This document shows positions 18,339-27,036 of a stretch of DNA of 61,045 nucleotides, piece by piece. The notes under the pieces are model-generated. The model made no database searches and was not told where the DNA came from. It was given only the letters and a program-made list of their open reading frames with translations. The DNA is taken from assembly GCF_018304965.1 (NCBI RefSeq), contig NZ_JAGQED010000028.1:1-61045 (forward strand), written 5' to 3'. Source of the DNA: Collimonas antrihumi. Lineage in GTDB: Bacteria > Pseudomonadota > Gammaproteobacteria > Burkholderiales > Burkholderiaceae_D. The first letter of the stretch is position 1; each line of letters starts with the position of its first letter. A program made the position numbers and the translations under genes.

Positions 18339-18370
18339 TTCGAACCGGTCTCCACGGAGACCGGTTCGAA
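18339..18370. terminator. Intrinsic terminator after fabF
   Basis: Perfect 15-bp stem TTCGAACCGGTCTCC (18339-18353) / GGAGACCGGTTCGAA (18356-18370) with only an AC centre. On the minus strand it is followed by a T-rich stretch (AATTTCGTTTT). It closes the fatty-acid operon 15 bp after the fabF stop and lies directly in front of the next gene's start. Confidence 0.8.
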
Positions 18371-18385
18371 GCCTGTAGCAAAATT

Positions 18386-19627
18386 TTAAATTTTGCCAAA
18401 AACCAGGGTGCCATTCGTGCCGCCAAAGCCGAATGAATTTTTGACTGCGATGTCTATTTTCATGTCCCTTGCCGTGTTGGCGCAGTAATCGAGATCACAT
18501 TCAGGATCCTGATTGAAAATATTGGTCGTCGGCGGCGAGATTTGATTATGCAAAGCCAACACCGTGAATACCGACTCCAGGCCACCTGCCCCACCCAGCA
18601 AATGTCCGGTCATCGACTTGGTCGAATTCACCACCAGCTTATAAGCGTGGTCGCCGAAAGCCGCCTTGATCGCTTCGGTTTCATTCTTGTCGCCCAATGG
18701 TGTCGAAGTACCATGCGCGTTCAGGTATTGCACCTGGTCGGCATTGACGCCAGCGTCGCGCAAGGCGTTGCCGACGCAACGGCGCGGGCCATCCAGGCTA
18801 GGTGCAGTCATGTGATAGGCGTCGCCGCTCATGCCGAAGCCGAGCAGTTCCGCATAAATCTTGGCGCCGCGCGCCTTGGCATGTTCGTATTCTTCAAGCA
18901 CCAGTACACCGGCGCCCTCACCTAATACGAAACCGTCCCGGTCCTTGTCCCACGGACGCGAAGCCGTGGCGGGATCGTCATTACGCGCTGACAACGCACG
19001 CGCTGACGCAAAACCGCCGACGCCCAACGGCGACACGCTTGACTCCGCACCGCCGGCAATCATCACATCGGCATCGCCGTACTGAATCATGCGGCCGGCA
19101 GCACCGATACAATGCAAGCCTGTAGTACAAGCAGTCACGATCGCCAGATTCGGTCCTCTAAGACCGTATTTGATCGACAGATTGCCTGAAATCATGTTGA
19201 TGATCGATGCCGGGATGAAGAACGGGCTAATCCGGCGCGGACCGCGAGCGGTCAGTTCGGCATGCGTTTCTTCGATCAACGGCAAACCACCAATACCGGA
19301 GCCGATGATGACGCCTATCCGCTCAGCATTAGTTTCAGTTACTTCCAGGCCACTGTCTTGCATCGCCTGCATCCCTGCCGCCATGCCATAGTGGATAAAA
19401 GTATCCATATGCCGTGCTTCTTTGGCAGGAATGTAATCTTCGATATTGAAGCCCTTCACTTCTCCCGCAAAACGCGTGGAAAAAGCGGAGGCATCAAACT
19501 TGGTGATGGCTGCGATCCCTGATTTGCCTGCAATAATCGCACTCCACGCATCGGCAATCGTATTGCCGACCGGTGAAATGCAACCCAGGCCAGTTATCAC
19601 AACGCGGCGTTCACGTGTGCGGCTCAA
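18386..19627 (-). CDS. fabF: Beta-ketoacyl-ACP synthase II
   Basis: FabF elongates acyl-ACP by condensation with malonyl-ACP. The 413-aa thiolase-fold enzyme has the catalytic triad Cys167 ('TACTTG'), His305 ('NAHGTSTP') and His342 ('[11 protein letters not shown]'). The start is TTG at 19627 with an AGGAG Shine-Dalgarno 8-9 bp upstream; the resulting N-terminus is '[16 protein letters not shown]'. It follows acpP by 30 bp, the conserved acpP-fabF pair, and ends at a strong terminator. Confidence 0.97.
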   Translation of the reverse strand: MSRTRERRVVITGLGCISPVGNTIADAWSAIIAGKSGIAAITKFDASAFSTRFAGEVKGFNIEDYIPAKEARHMDTFIHYGMAAGMQAMQDSGLEVTETNAERIGVIIGSGIGGLPLIEETHAELTARGPRRISPFFIPASIINMISGNLSIKYGLRGPNLAIVTACTTGLHCIGAAGRMIQYGDADVMIAGGAESSVSPLGVGGFASARALSARNDDPATASRPWDKDRDGFVLGEGAGVLVLEEYEHAKARGAKIYAELLGFGMSGDAYHMTAPSLDGPRRCVGNALRDAGVNADQVQYLNAHGTSTPLGDKNETEAIKAAFGDHAYKLVVNSTKSMTGHLLGGAGGLESVFTVLALHNQISPPTTNIFNQDPECDLDYCANTARDMKIDIAVKNSFGFGGTNGTLVFGKI

Positions 19628-19657
19628 GCGGTTCTCCTGGATACATTCAAAGCTTGC

Positions 19658-19900
19658 TTAGGCAGCCTTAACGTGGGCCTTAGCGTAATCAATAGCTTGT
19701 TGCACTGTAGTGATCTTTTCAGCTTGTTCGTCAGGGATTTCCATTTCGAACTCATCTTCCAGTGCCATCACCAGTTCAACCGTGTCGAGTGAGTCAGCAC
19801 CCAGATCGTTGACAAACGACGATTCGATCTTGATGTCAGCTTCTGCGACGCCCAGTTGCTCAGCGACGATTTTTTTAACGCGTTGTTCGATATCGGACAT
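19658..19900 (-). CDS. acpP: Acyl carrier protein
   Basis: An 80-aa, highly acidic carrier of growing acyl chains. The phosphopantetheine attachment Ser37 lies in the invariant '[18 protein letters not shown]'. AcpS encoded at 5660-6052 is the expected modifier. It has a strong Shine-Dalgarno (TGGAGG) and a separate 200-bp upstream region with its own promoter and tandem repeats, consistent with very high expression. Confidence 0.98.
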   Translation of the reverse strand: MSDIEQRVKKIVAEQLGVAEADIKIESSFVNDLGADSLDTVELVMALEDEFEMEIPDEQAEKITTVQQAIDYAKAHVKAA

Positions 19901-19977
19901 GTGATGCCTCCATTAGGTTACAGAAAGTGCGCGCATTTTAGCAGGTTTGCGCATTGAAAATTTACTTTCGACATTAG

Positions 19978-20005
19978 TCTTTAAGATTTAACAAAACCAT
20001 GTCAA
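19978..20005 (-). promoter_or_regulatory. Putative acpP promoter
   Basis: Minus strand: a perfect TTGACA -35 (20005-20000) and a weak TAAAGA -10 (19983-19978) at 16-bp spacing. A transcript would start near 19971, giving acpP a leader of about 70 nt. The perfect -35 and the phased repeats upstream support a real promoter; the poor -10 lowers confidence. Confidence 0.4.
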
Positions 20006-20041
20006 AAGCTTCTAAATTGGTACTAAATGGCACTACTTACA

Positions 20042-20074
20042 TTTAACTCTGATTTAACTCCGACTTAACTCTGG
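20042..20074. repeat. Three 11-bp tandem repeats upstream of acpP
   Basis: Consecutive copies TTTAACTCTGA (20042-20052), TTTAACTCCGA (20053-20063) and CTTAACTCTGG (20064-20074). The period equals about one turn of DNA. They lie between the fabG stop and the proposed acpP -35, from about 37 to 69 bp upstream of it, where an activator or repressor could bind on one face. Confidence 0.7.
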
Positions 20075-20100
20075 CATAAGCCCGGAACCGCAAGCCCGTT

Positions 20101-20871
20101 TCAGCTCATGTACATGCCGCCATTCACGTGCAAAGTAGTGCCCGTGATGTAGCCGGCTTGTGGCGATGCCAGGAAAACCACTGCCGCCGCCACATCATCT
20201 GCAGCACCCAGCCGTCCCAGCGGAATCTGTTGCAGCAGTGCAGCATGTTGCTGCTCGCCCAGGTCCTTGGTCATATCGGTATCGATAAAACCGGGCGCTA
20301 CGCAATTGACCGTAATGTTGCGGCTGCCGATCTCACGCGCCAGCGCCCGGCTCATGCCGGATACGCCGGCCTTGGCCGCAGCATAGTTCATTTGCCCCGG
20401 ATTACCAGCCGAGCCGACTACCGAGGTGATATTGATGATGCGACCGTGCTTGGCTTTCATCATGCCACGCAGGACAGCGCGCGACAAACGCGCTACAGCG
20501 GTCAGGTTGGTGGCGATGACGGCATCCCACTCCTCGTCCTTCATGCGCATTGCCAGTTGATCCTGGGTAATGCCTGCATTATTGACAAGAATCGACAGGC
20601 CGCCAAATTCCTTCTGCGCCAGCTCGACTGCCGCCGAGCAACCGGCAGCGTCATTCACATTCAACACAATACCGCGTCCTTGGCCCGGCTGGCTAGCTTC
20701 CATATATTCGGTGATTGCCGCTGCACCCGCTTCGGAGGTTGCGGTGCCAATCACCTTGGCGCCGCGCTGGAGCAATTGCAATGCGATAGCGCGGCCGATT
20801 CCGCGCGAGGCGCCGGTGACCAAAGCCACCTGCCCGGCTAAATTCTGTGAATCTGTATTTTGTATTGTCAC
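20101..20871 (-). CDS. fabG: 3-oxoacyl-ACP reductase
   Basis: FabG reduces beta-ketoacyl-ACP with NADPH. The 256-aa short-chain dehydrogenase has the nucleotide motif 'VTGASRGIGRA' (18-28), 'NNAG' (97-100) and the catalytic set Ser150, Tyr163 ('NYAAAK') and Lys167. The start is GTG at 20871, overlapping the fabD stop by 4 bp (GTGA). About 200 bp separate it from acpP, so acpP-fabF can be expressed separately. Confidence 0.97.
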   Translation of the reverse strand: MTIQNTDSQNLAGQVALVTGASRGIGRAIALQLLQRGAKVIGTATSEAGAAAITEYMEASQPGQGRGIVLNVNDAAGCSAAVELAQKEFGGLSILVNNAGITQDQLAMRMKDEEWDAVIATNLTAVARLSRAVLRGMMKAKHGRIINITSVVGSAGNPGQMNYAAAKAGVSGMSRALAREIGSRNITVNCVAPGFIDTDMTKDLGEQQHAALLQQIPLGRLGAADDVAAAVVFLASPQAGYITGTTLHVNGGMYMS

Positions 20872-21815
20872 TTGAGTCTCTCCAACATCTGTGTCTCCAA
20901 CATCTTATCCAGCGATGCCTGATCGACGATCATGTCACTGATCAAGGTATCGTTAATACGCTTGGTCAACCCGGCAAGAACCTTGCCCGGACCGCATTCA
21001 ACCACGTGCGTGACACCTTCGGCAGCAATTTTTTGCACGGTTTCCACCCAACGCACCGGGCTGGCCGCTTGCCGCACCAGCGCATTCTTGATGGCTTCCG
21101 GATCGCTGACGATGGCCACGTCGACGTTATTGATCAGCGCGATTTGCGGCGCTGCGAAAGTGAGATCCTGCATGTATTCACGCAAACGATCCGACGCAGG
21201 CTTTAACAACGAGGAATGAAATGGGGCCGATACCGGCAATGGCAAGGCACGTTTTGCACCTTTTTCTTTCGCTGCGACACAAGCGCGCTCAATCGCCCCC
21301 TTATGACCGGCGATCACCACCTGTGCCGGCGCATTGAAATTCACCGCTTCGACGACCTCACCTTGCGCGGCTGCCAGGCAGACTGCGCGCACGTCCTCAT
21401 CCGACAAACCGAGAATGACAGCCATGCCGCCCTGCCCTACCGGCACCGCTTGCTGCATGGCTTGTGCACGGAAACGCACCAACGGCACCGCATCCTTGAA
21501 CGCAATCACGCCCGCGGCTACCAGCGCCGAATACTCACCCAGGCTGTGACCAGCCACCAGCGACGGCGCTTTGCCGCCTGCCGCCAGCCAGGCGCGGTAA
21601 CAGGCAACCGCCGCCGTCAACATGACCGGCTGGGTATTGGTGGTCAGATCCAGCTCTTCTTTCGGTCCCTCGGCAATCAGTTTGCCGAGATCGAACTGCA
21701 GCGCTTCCGAAGCTTCTGCAACCGTGTCTTTCACCACCGGGTTATCGGCAAAACCGTTCAACATGCCAATGGCCTGCGAACCCTGACCCGGGAAAACAAA
21801 TGCGAATTTATTCAT
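20868..21815 (-). CDS. fabD: Malonyl-CoA:ACP transacylase
   Basis: FabD loads malonyl groups onto ACP. The 315-aa protein has the Ser-His pair Ser91 in 'AGHSLGEYSAL' and His200 in 'SAPFHSSL', plus the N-terminal 'FVFPGQGSQ' typical of acyltransferases. It follows fabH by 107 bp and overlaps fabG by 4 bp. Confidence 0.97.
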   Translation of the reverse strand: MNKFAFVFPGQGSQAIGMLNGFADNPVVKDTVAEASEALQFDLGKLIAEGPKEELDLTTNTQPVMLTAAVACYRAWLAAGGKAPSLVAGHSLGEYSALVAAGVIAFKDAVPLVRFRAQAMQQAVPVGQGGMAVILGLSDEDVRAVCLAAAQGEVVEAVNFNAPAQVVIAGHKGAIERACVAAKEKGAKRALPLPVSAPFHSSLLKPASDRLREYMQDLTFAAPQIALINNVDVAIVSDPEAIKNALVRQAASPVRWVETVQKIAAEGVTHVVECGPGKVLAGLTKRINDTLISDMIVDQASLDKMLETQMLERLK

Positions 21816-21922
21816 GCATTACCTAATTGGGTATCAAATTTGTTAAATACACGCTGGCGTGTAGCCGCGATCTGGCAGCAACCTGCCATATGGGGGTTAA
21901 AGTGCCTAAGCCGCTCAGGGGC

Positions 21923-22909
21923 TTACATGCGCGCCAGGATGGCGCCCCATGTAAAGCCGCCGCCCACACCTTCCATCATGACGTTATGGCCAGGCTTGAC
22001 GCGGCCATCGCGCACCGCCTGGTCCAGCGCCAGCGGAATCGATGCTGCCGAAGTATTGCCATGCTGGTCGACTGTCACCACCATGCGCTCGATATCCAGG
22101 CCCAGTTTGCGTGCAGTGCTTTGCATGATGCGGATGTTGGCTTGATGCGGAATCAGCCAGTCGATCTCGGCAGCCGACATGCCGGCGATTTGCAGAGTTT
22201 CGTTGGCGACTTTCTCCAATACCGATACCGCCAGCTTGAAGACTGCCTGACCGTCCATGTACAGGAAAGCGCTACCTTCAACCGCACCGGAATTCACCTT
22301 GCCCGGTACGCACAGTATGTCTTTGTGGCGGCCATCGGCGTGCAGCTTGGTGGCAAGGATGCCAGGTTCGGCGGAGCCGGACATGACCACTGCGCCGGCG
22401 CCATCTCCAAACAAGACACAGGTGGTGCGATCTTCAAAATTCAGTATCCGTGAAAAAACCTCGGTACCGATTACCAATACGTTCTTGTGGACGCCGGTCT
22501 TGATAAAACTGTCCGCGATCGATACCGCATACACAAACCCGCTGCACACCGCCTGCACATCAAAGGCTGCGCCGCCATTGGTAATGCCGAGTTTTTGCTG
22601 CACCACGCAAGCTGTGCTCGGAAAGCCGCCGAAATAGTCCGGGGTCGAGGTGGCGACGATCACCAGATCGATATCGTCGGGCTGCATGCGCGCCATGTCC
22701 AGCGCCTGTTTGGCGGCTGCCACGGCGAGATCGCTGGATTGCACATCCGCTTCTGCATAGTGGCGCGCTGCGATGCCGCTGCGCGAAAAAATCCATTCAT
22801 GGGATGTCTCGATCCCCTTCGCGGCGAGCTGCTCGGTAAGCTCTTGATTGGTCACCCGCTTCGGCGGCAAATAGCTGCCGGTGCCGACAATTTTGCTAAA
22901 TGTAGTCAT
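21923..22909 (-). CDS. fabH: Beta-ketoacyl-ACP synthase III
   Basis: FabH starts fatty-acid synthesis by condensing acetyl-CoA with malonyl-ACP. The 328-aa enzyme shows the KAS III triad Cys122 ('QAVCSGF'), His255 ('IPHQANIRI') and Asn285 ('QHGNTSAAS'), and the C-terminal 'GGGFTWGA'. Its ATG overlaps the plsX stop by 4 bp, the conserved plsX-fabH pair. Confidence 0.97.
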   Translation of the reverse strand: MTTFSKIVGTGSYLPPKRVTNQELTEQLAAKGIETSHEWIFSRSGIAARHYAEADVQSSDLAVAAAKQALDMARMQPDDIDLVIVATSTPDYFGGFPSTACVVQQKLGITNGGAAFDVQAVCSGFVYAVSIADSFIKTGVHKNVLVIGTEVFSRILNFEDRTTCVLFGDGAGAVVMSGSAEPGILATKLHADGRHKDILCVPGKVNSGAVEGSAFLYMDGQAVFKLAVSVLEKVANETLQIAGMSAAEIDWLIPHQANIRIMQSTARKLGLDIERMVVTVDQHGNTSAASIPLALDQAVRDGRVKPGHNVMMEGVGGGFTWGAILARM

Positions 22910-24021
22910 GCTGTCTTTTGTTGGGTTAATTCAGTATTAACGATTTCACCGGACGCGCCACCGGCGCCTGCATCCGCAGGCTTGGAGGCGATATCGGCTT
23001 GCGGCATCAGCTCCGCAATCGTGGTCGCAATACGAGACAATACATCATATTTGGCCGCATCGAATGCACGCTGTATAGCCCATTCGTAACCATAAGCATC
23101 GGCGCTGCCATGGCTCTTGAAAACCAGCCCGCGCAAGCCAAGCAGGCTGGCGCCGTTATAACGCGAAGGATTCAGGCGGCGCGAGATCGCTTTGATGGCG
23201 CCGCGGGCGATGATTGCGCCCAGCATATTCACAATGCCGCTCTTGAATTCCGTCGTCAATACCGTCTTGACGAAACGCCCCAGGCCTTCGGACGCCTTGA
23301 GCGTGACATTGCCGACAAAACCGTCGCAGACGACGATGTCGGTAGTGCCTTCGAAAATATCGTTGCCTTCGACATTACCGTAGAAATTCAGGATACCTTT
23401 TTCATGATCCGCGCGCAGCAATGCCGCGGTCTGCTTGACTACCTCGTTGCCCTTGATATCTTCTTCGCCGACATTGAGCAAACCGATCGTCGGCCTCGGC
23501 TTGCCTTCCATGGCCGACACCAGGGCCGATCCCATCAATGCAAACTGATGCAGATGCAGAGCTTCGCAGTCAACGTTCGCACCCAGGTCGAGCATGTAAG
23601 TCGGACGGTCTTTTTGATTGGGAAGAAGAGTACAAATGGCAGGACGGTCGACGCCATGCAAAGTCTTGAGCAAATAACGGGAAACCGCCATCAAGGCGCC
23701 GGTATTACCCGCCGAGACGCACGCCTGCACCTGCTGGTCTTTAATCAGACGCAGGGCGACACGCATTGAAGAGTCCTTTTTACGGCGTAATGCAGTTTCG
23801 ATGGAATCATCCATCGTCACCACTTCGGATGCATGCAGCACCGATAAACGCGGATGGGAACTCGCCCTGTGCTTTTTCAGTTGCGCCCGAATTTCTTCTT
23901 CAAGACCAACCAGCACCAACTCGGCCTCAGGCTCGCGATTGGCAAATGAAATAGCAGCAGGTACGGTAACCGATGGGCCGTGATCACCACCCATACAGTC
24001 GATAGAAATTTTGATTGTCAT
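22906..24021 (-). CDS. plsX: Phosphate acyltransferase PlsX
   Basis: PlsX converts acyl-ACP to acyl-phosphate, the first step of the PlsX/PlsY route to phosphatidic acid. The 371-aa protein begins with the family signature '[16 protein letters not shown]' (about 9-24) and contains '[12 protein letters not shown]' and 'VCDGFVGNV'. The C-terminus adds a short '[10 protein letters not shown]' linker. It follows rpmF by 149 bp across a hairpin terminator, so part of its expression may come from attenuated read-through. Confidence 0.96.
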   Translation of the reverse strand: MTIKISIDCMGGDHGPSVTVPAAISFANREPEAELVLVGLEEEIRAQLKKHRASSHPRLSVLHASEVVTMDDSIETALRRKKDSSMRVALRLIKDQQVQACVSAGNTGALMAVSRYLLKTLHGVDRPAICTLLPNQKDRPTYMLDLGANVDCEALHLHQFALMGSALVSAMEGKPRPTIGLLNVGEEDIKGNEVVKQTAALLRADHEKGILNFYGNVEGNDIFEGTTDIVVCDGFVGNVTLKASEGLGRFVKTVLTTEFKSGIVNMLGAIIARGAIKAISRRLNPSRYNGASLLGLRGLVFKSHGSADAYGYEWAIQRAFDAAKYDVLSRIATTIAELMPQADIASKPADAGAGGASGEIVNTELTQQKTA

Positions 24022-24102
24022 TGTTTTGATTCAGTGCCTACTCTAAGCCGTATTATGAGGCAGATTGGGCGCGATTCAAAATGACGCAAGGATATTCGCA
24101 TA

Positions 24103-24138
24103 CAAAAACGGCGCTGCTGAGTAAAACTCATCGCGCCG
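24103..24138 (-). terminator. Intrinsic terminator/attenuator between rpmF and plsX
   Basis: Stem CGGCGC (24109-24114) / GCGCCG (24133-24138), with an inner TGAGT / ACTCA stem and an AAA apex. On the minus strand it is followed by GTTTTTG (24109-24103). It lies 33 bp after the rpmF stop and upstream of plsX. Confidence 0.6.
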
Positions 24139-24170
24139 CCTTCACCCTGCATCGCAAGAACAAGTATTAA

Positions 24171-24353
24171 TTACTCGTCGTTCTTGGTCTTCAACACTTT
24201 ACGGCCACGGTAAAAGCCATTTGGGCTGATATGGTGACGCAGATGTGTTTCACCGGTCGTTGGCTCGATAGCCAGCGGAGGTGCAACCAGAAAATCGTGG
24301 GCACGGTGCATGCCGCGCTTCGATGGGGTCTTCTTATTTTGTTGAACTGCCAT
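24171..24353 (-). CDS. rpmF: 50S ribosomal protein L32
   Basis: A 60-aa basic ribosomal protein: '[22 protein letters not shown]' is the classic L32 N-terminus, and the body has '[19 protein letters not shown]'. The zinc-binding Cys pairs of C+ L32 forms are absent, as in other proteobacterial L32. It is preceded by yceD (197 bp) and followed by plsX and the fab genes, an order kept from E. coli to betaproteobacteria. Confidence 0.97.
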   Translation of the reverse strand: MAVQQNKKTPSKRGMHRAHDFLVAPPLAIEPTTGETHLRHHISPNGFYRGRKVLKTKNDE

Positions 24354-24550
24354 GATAACTCCTGCTTTCTTAAGATCTTAAAGTTTAACATATCCAACCC
24401 TCAGAACAGGGAAAGGCTGGATATTCCTGCCGCGTTTGTGCGCGGATTTTACTACCTATTGCCACACCTTAGTCACACGGAATCACATTCATGTGAAAAT
24501 CAGCGCAACAAATTTACCGCAATTCCTTATTACTTCTCGTGCAATTACTG

Positions 24551-25045
24551 CTACTTCAAATTCTTCAGCATCGCGAATGGCGATTCTTTTTTGCTGCTTT
24601 TCAGCCCATCCAGCGCAGACTGGTCCGGGCAAACCGGATGCTTGGGCGACAGCGGCAAGGCCAGCAAAGCCTCATCCTCAATCAACTCAACGATATTCAA
24701 TGATTTAGTGCCGACGATGACATCGATTTCGTCATCATCAAGAAGCGCATCGATTGCATCTGCACTTTCTTCATCTTTTGCCAACACCAATACGGATTCC
24801 GCATCGATATCGAAGACAAACGGCGTCAAGCAGCGCTGACACATGATCTTGATCGAGCCCGTTACCGACATCGTCAACTGGGGATGCCCCAGGTTATCGA
24901 CACCGCCAACCAGAACCCAATGCAGAGAGCCGGAGCGGTCTGCCGATTCATCGGCCAGGCGACCCAAGTCAGCCACGGCGATTTCGCCTTCACGGCGCTC
25001 TTTATGGCGCGAATACTCAAAGGCGTCGATGACAAAAGCACTCAT
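24551..25045 (-). CDS. yceD: DUF177/YceD family protein (23S rRNA accumulation)
   Basis: A 164-aa acidic protein of the YceD family, linked in E. coli to 23S rRNA accumulation. The conserved core carries the Cys pair 'CQRCLTPF' (about 89-96), the second half is Asp/Glu-rich, and the C-terminal region has 'HPVCPDQS...SPFAMLKNLK', where 'NPFAVLKNLK'-type endings are typical. It is the first gene before rpmF and has a good sigma-70 promoter. Molecular mechanism unknown. Confidence 0.9.
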   Translation of the reverse strand: MSAFVIDAFEYSRHKERREGEIAVADLGRLADESADRSGSLHWVLVGGVDNLGHPQLTMSVTGSIKIMCQRCLTPFVFDIDAESVLVLAKDEESADAIDALLDDDEIDVIVGTKSLNIVELIEDEALLALPLSPKHPVCPDQSALDGLKSSKKESPFAMLKNLK

Positions 25046-25082
25046 AATAAGACCGAACCCAGCCGAACCCGGAAAACCTGCG

Positions 25083-25112
25083 ATAATAACAGCCTTTTCC
25101 CTTATTCGTCAA
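25083..25112 (-). promoter_or_regulatory. Sigma-70 promoter of yceD-rpmF
   Basis: Minus strand: TTGACG (25112-25107), 18-bp spacer, TATTAT (25088-25083). The transcript would start near 25076, about 30 nt before the yceD ATG. The divergent maf gene starts 69 bp further on. Confidence 0.65.
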
Positions 25113-25180
25113 AGTGTTAGCGCGATTTCCGCACTTTCTCGGCATTTTATTGTTGGGCAATCGTTCAATTAACGAAAACC

Positions 25181-25822
25181 ATGGCTTCTTTACAACAAAC
25201 CACGTCTCCCATAACATCCCCACTCCTGCCGCGACTGATCCTCGGCTCCAGCTCCAGATACCGTAAAGAATTGCTTTCCCGGCTACAAATTCCATTTGAG
25301 GTGGTAGTGCCGGATATCGACGAAACACCGCTTCCTGGCGAAAGTCCGGAAGCCACCGCCTTGCGCCTGGCCCAGGAAAAAGCCCGCACGGTGGCGCTGG
25401 CCGCGCCAAATGCACTGGTGATTGGCTCAGACCAGGTTGCCACGCTGGATGGCGAGCAGATCGGCAAACCTGGCAGTCATGAAAACGCCTTGGCGCAACT
25501 GCGGAAGATGCGTGGCCGCCGCGTCATATTCCACACCGCCCTGTGCTTGTGGGATAGCCGGCAGAGCCAGGCCGGACAAGCCGCGCAGATAGAAAATGTC
25601 CAGACCTTTGTCACCTTCCGCGACCTCCCCGATGCTGAACTGGAGGCCTACTTGCGCATTGAACAACCTTACGATTGCGCCGGCAGCGCAAAAAATGAAG
25701 GACTGGGCATCGCCATCCTGGAAAAAATCGAAAGCACCGATCCGACTGCCCTGACCGGTTTGCCATTAATCGCACTGACCGGTATGCTGCGCCGCGCCGC
25801 CTTTCCATTTTTCATAAGATAG
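25181..25822 (+). CDS. Maf-like nucleotide pyrophosphatase (YceF type)
   Basis: A house-cleaning nucleotide pyrophosphatase. The 213-aa protein has the Maf signature 'ILGSSSRYRKELLSRLQIPFE' near residue 20 and 'GSDQVATLDG' in the middle, with the catalytic Asp. The sequence after 'SSSRYR' suits the YceF subgroup (m7GTP-type) better than YhdE, though substrate cannot be proved by reading. It is divergent from yceD, a partner often seen with yceF. The next gene starts 6 bp after its stop. Confidence 0.9.
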   Translation: MASLQQTTSPITSPLLPRLILGSSSRYRKELLSRLQIPFEVVVPDIDETPLPGESPEATALRLAQEKARTVALAAPNALVIGSDQVATLDGEQIGKPGSHENALAQLRKMRGRRVIFHTALCLWDSRQSQAGQAAQIENVQTFVTFRDLPDAELEAYLRIEQPYDCAGSAKNEGLGIAILEKIESTDPTALTGLPLIALTGMLRRAAFPFFIR

Positions 25823-25828
25823 ACCGAC

Positions 25829-26593
25829 ATGCCAGGTATCCTGTATTTAATTCCCAACACCTTGGGCCAGAGCGAAGCCGGGTTGACACAGCCTCCGGCT
25901 ACCGCACTGGCGGCCATCATCCCGCTTGAAGTACAGGCGCTTACCGCCCGGCTGGATTATTTCATCGCAGAAAATGCAAAGACGACGCGCGCCTTTTTGA
26001 AATTGATCGATGCGGCACAGTCGCTGGCCAAACCATTGCAAGAAATTCAAATCGCCGAACTCAACGTCAACACTGCCAGCGCCGCATTGCCTGCTTTGCT
26101 GGCGCCGATCCTGGCCGGCCAGGATGCCGGCCTGATCTCAGAAGCAGGCGTGCCGGCAGTCGCCGACCCCGGCGCCAATCTGGTACGACTGGCCCATGCA
26201 CACGGGATTCAGGTACGGCCATTGGTCGGTCCGTCATCGCTGCTGCTAGCCATCATGAGCAGCGGCCTTAACGGCCAGAGCTTCGCCTTCAACGGCTACC
26301 TGCCCACCGACGCCGAACAACGCAGCAAACGCATCAAGGCATTGGAATTGCGTTCACGCCAGGAACAGCAGACGCAGTTGTTCATTGAAACGCCGTACCG
26401 CAATAGCGCATTTCTGGAAGCACTGGCTAATGCCTGCCAAGCCAGTACGTTGATTTGCGTGGCCACCGATTTGACGCTGCCCTCAGAAACCATCAAGACC
26501 CAGACCGCGGCCAAATGGAAGGCGGCCCTGGCGGCCGGCAAACATCCGGACTTTCACAAGAAGCCAACCGTATTCCTGTTTCTGGCGCAATAG
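25829..26593 (+). CDS. SAM-dependent methyltransferase, RsmI-like
   Basis: A 254-aa member of the tetrapyrrole methylase superfamily related to RsmI. Motifs are 'GILYLIPNTLG' at the N-terminus, 'AGLISEAGVPAVADPGANLVRLAH' (the conserved glycine-rich region, about 109-132) and 'LVGPSSLLLAIMSSGLNGQSFAFNGYLP'. True RsmI has the same order, but this protein carries an inserted segment and a shorter C-terminus. It is cotranscribed with maf (6 bp). Likely target is an RNA or a small molecule; not assignable from sequence. Confidence 0.85.
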   Translation: MPGILYLIPNTLGQSEAGLTQPPATALAAIIPLEVQALTARLDYFIAENAKTTRAFLKLIDAAQSLAKPLQEIQIAELNVNTASAALPALLAPILAGQDAGLISEAGVPAVADPGANLVRLAHAHGIQVRPLVGPSSLLLAIMSSGLNGQSFAFNGYLPTDAEQRSKRIKALELRSRQEQQTQLFIETPYRNSAFLEALANACQASTLICVATDLTLPSETIKTQTAAKWKAALAAGKHPDFHKKPTVFLFLAQ

Positions 26594-27036
26594 TGTAGTG
26601 GCTCAATAATTTCGCGCACCACAATTTCCGCGCGCAAAATGCAAAACGACGACGGTGTTGCGCCGTCGCCGTATTTGCCTGTCCCGAAAGACATTATGTT
26701 GAGAAGTCGAAAACTTCTCGGTGCCGCATCCATGATGCGGGGGTTTGTCCAGCAGCAAATGTACTACCTCAATGCAAGGGGTTGTATTGCAATGATGTGA
26801 CTTTTTGCTACCGAAACAATTGCAACTGAGTGGTCAACGATTCAACTATATCTATAATCGCCTCCTCCGTTCGCTATTCCTCGAGTCACTTCAATATACA
26901 ACAGGATCGCGAAGATACAAGGCAAATTAGGGTATTACGATATGTCGATTTCCAGTCGGCCTCAAATCGGTTTCCACTTTGATATTGTCTTCAAAGACTG
27001 CTCGCAATATTGCGCAAGCGGGCCCCTGAATCGAGG
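26594..27036. other. 443-bp convergent gap with several hairpins; possible small RNA
   Basis: Lies between the stops of the methyltransferase gene (+) and sppA (-). It has a stem CGACGG / CCGTCG (26650-26655 / 26663-26668), a perfect 7-bp hairpin GAGAAGT-CGAAA-ACTTCTC (26701-26719), and a hairpin CCGCAT-CCATG-ATGCGG (26724-26740). A weak stem TGCAA / TTGCA and a T5 run near 26802 follow. This could be terminators, or a small RNA of about 26690-26806 on the plus strand. A TATAAT sits at 26853-26858 without a convincing -35. No coding signal was seen. Confidence 0.45.
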
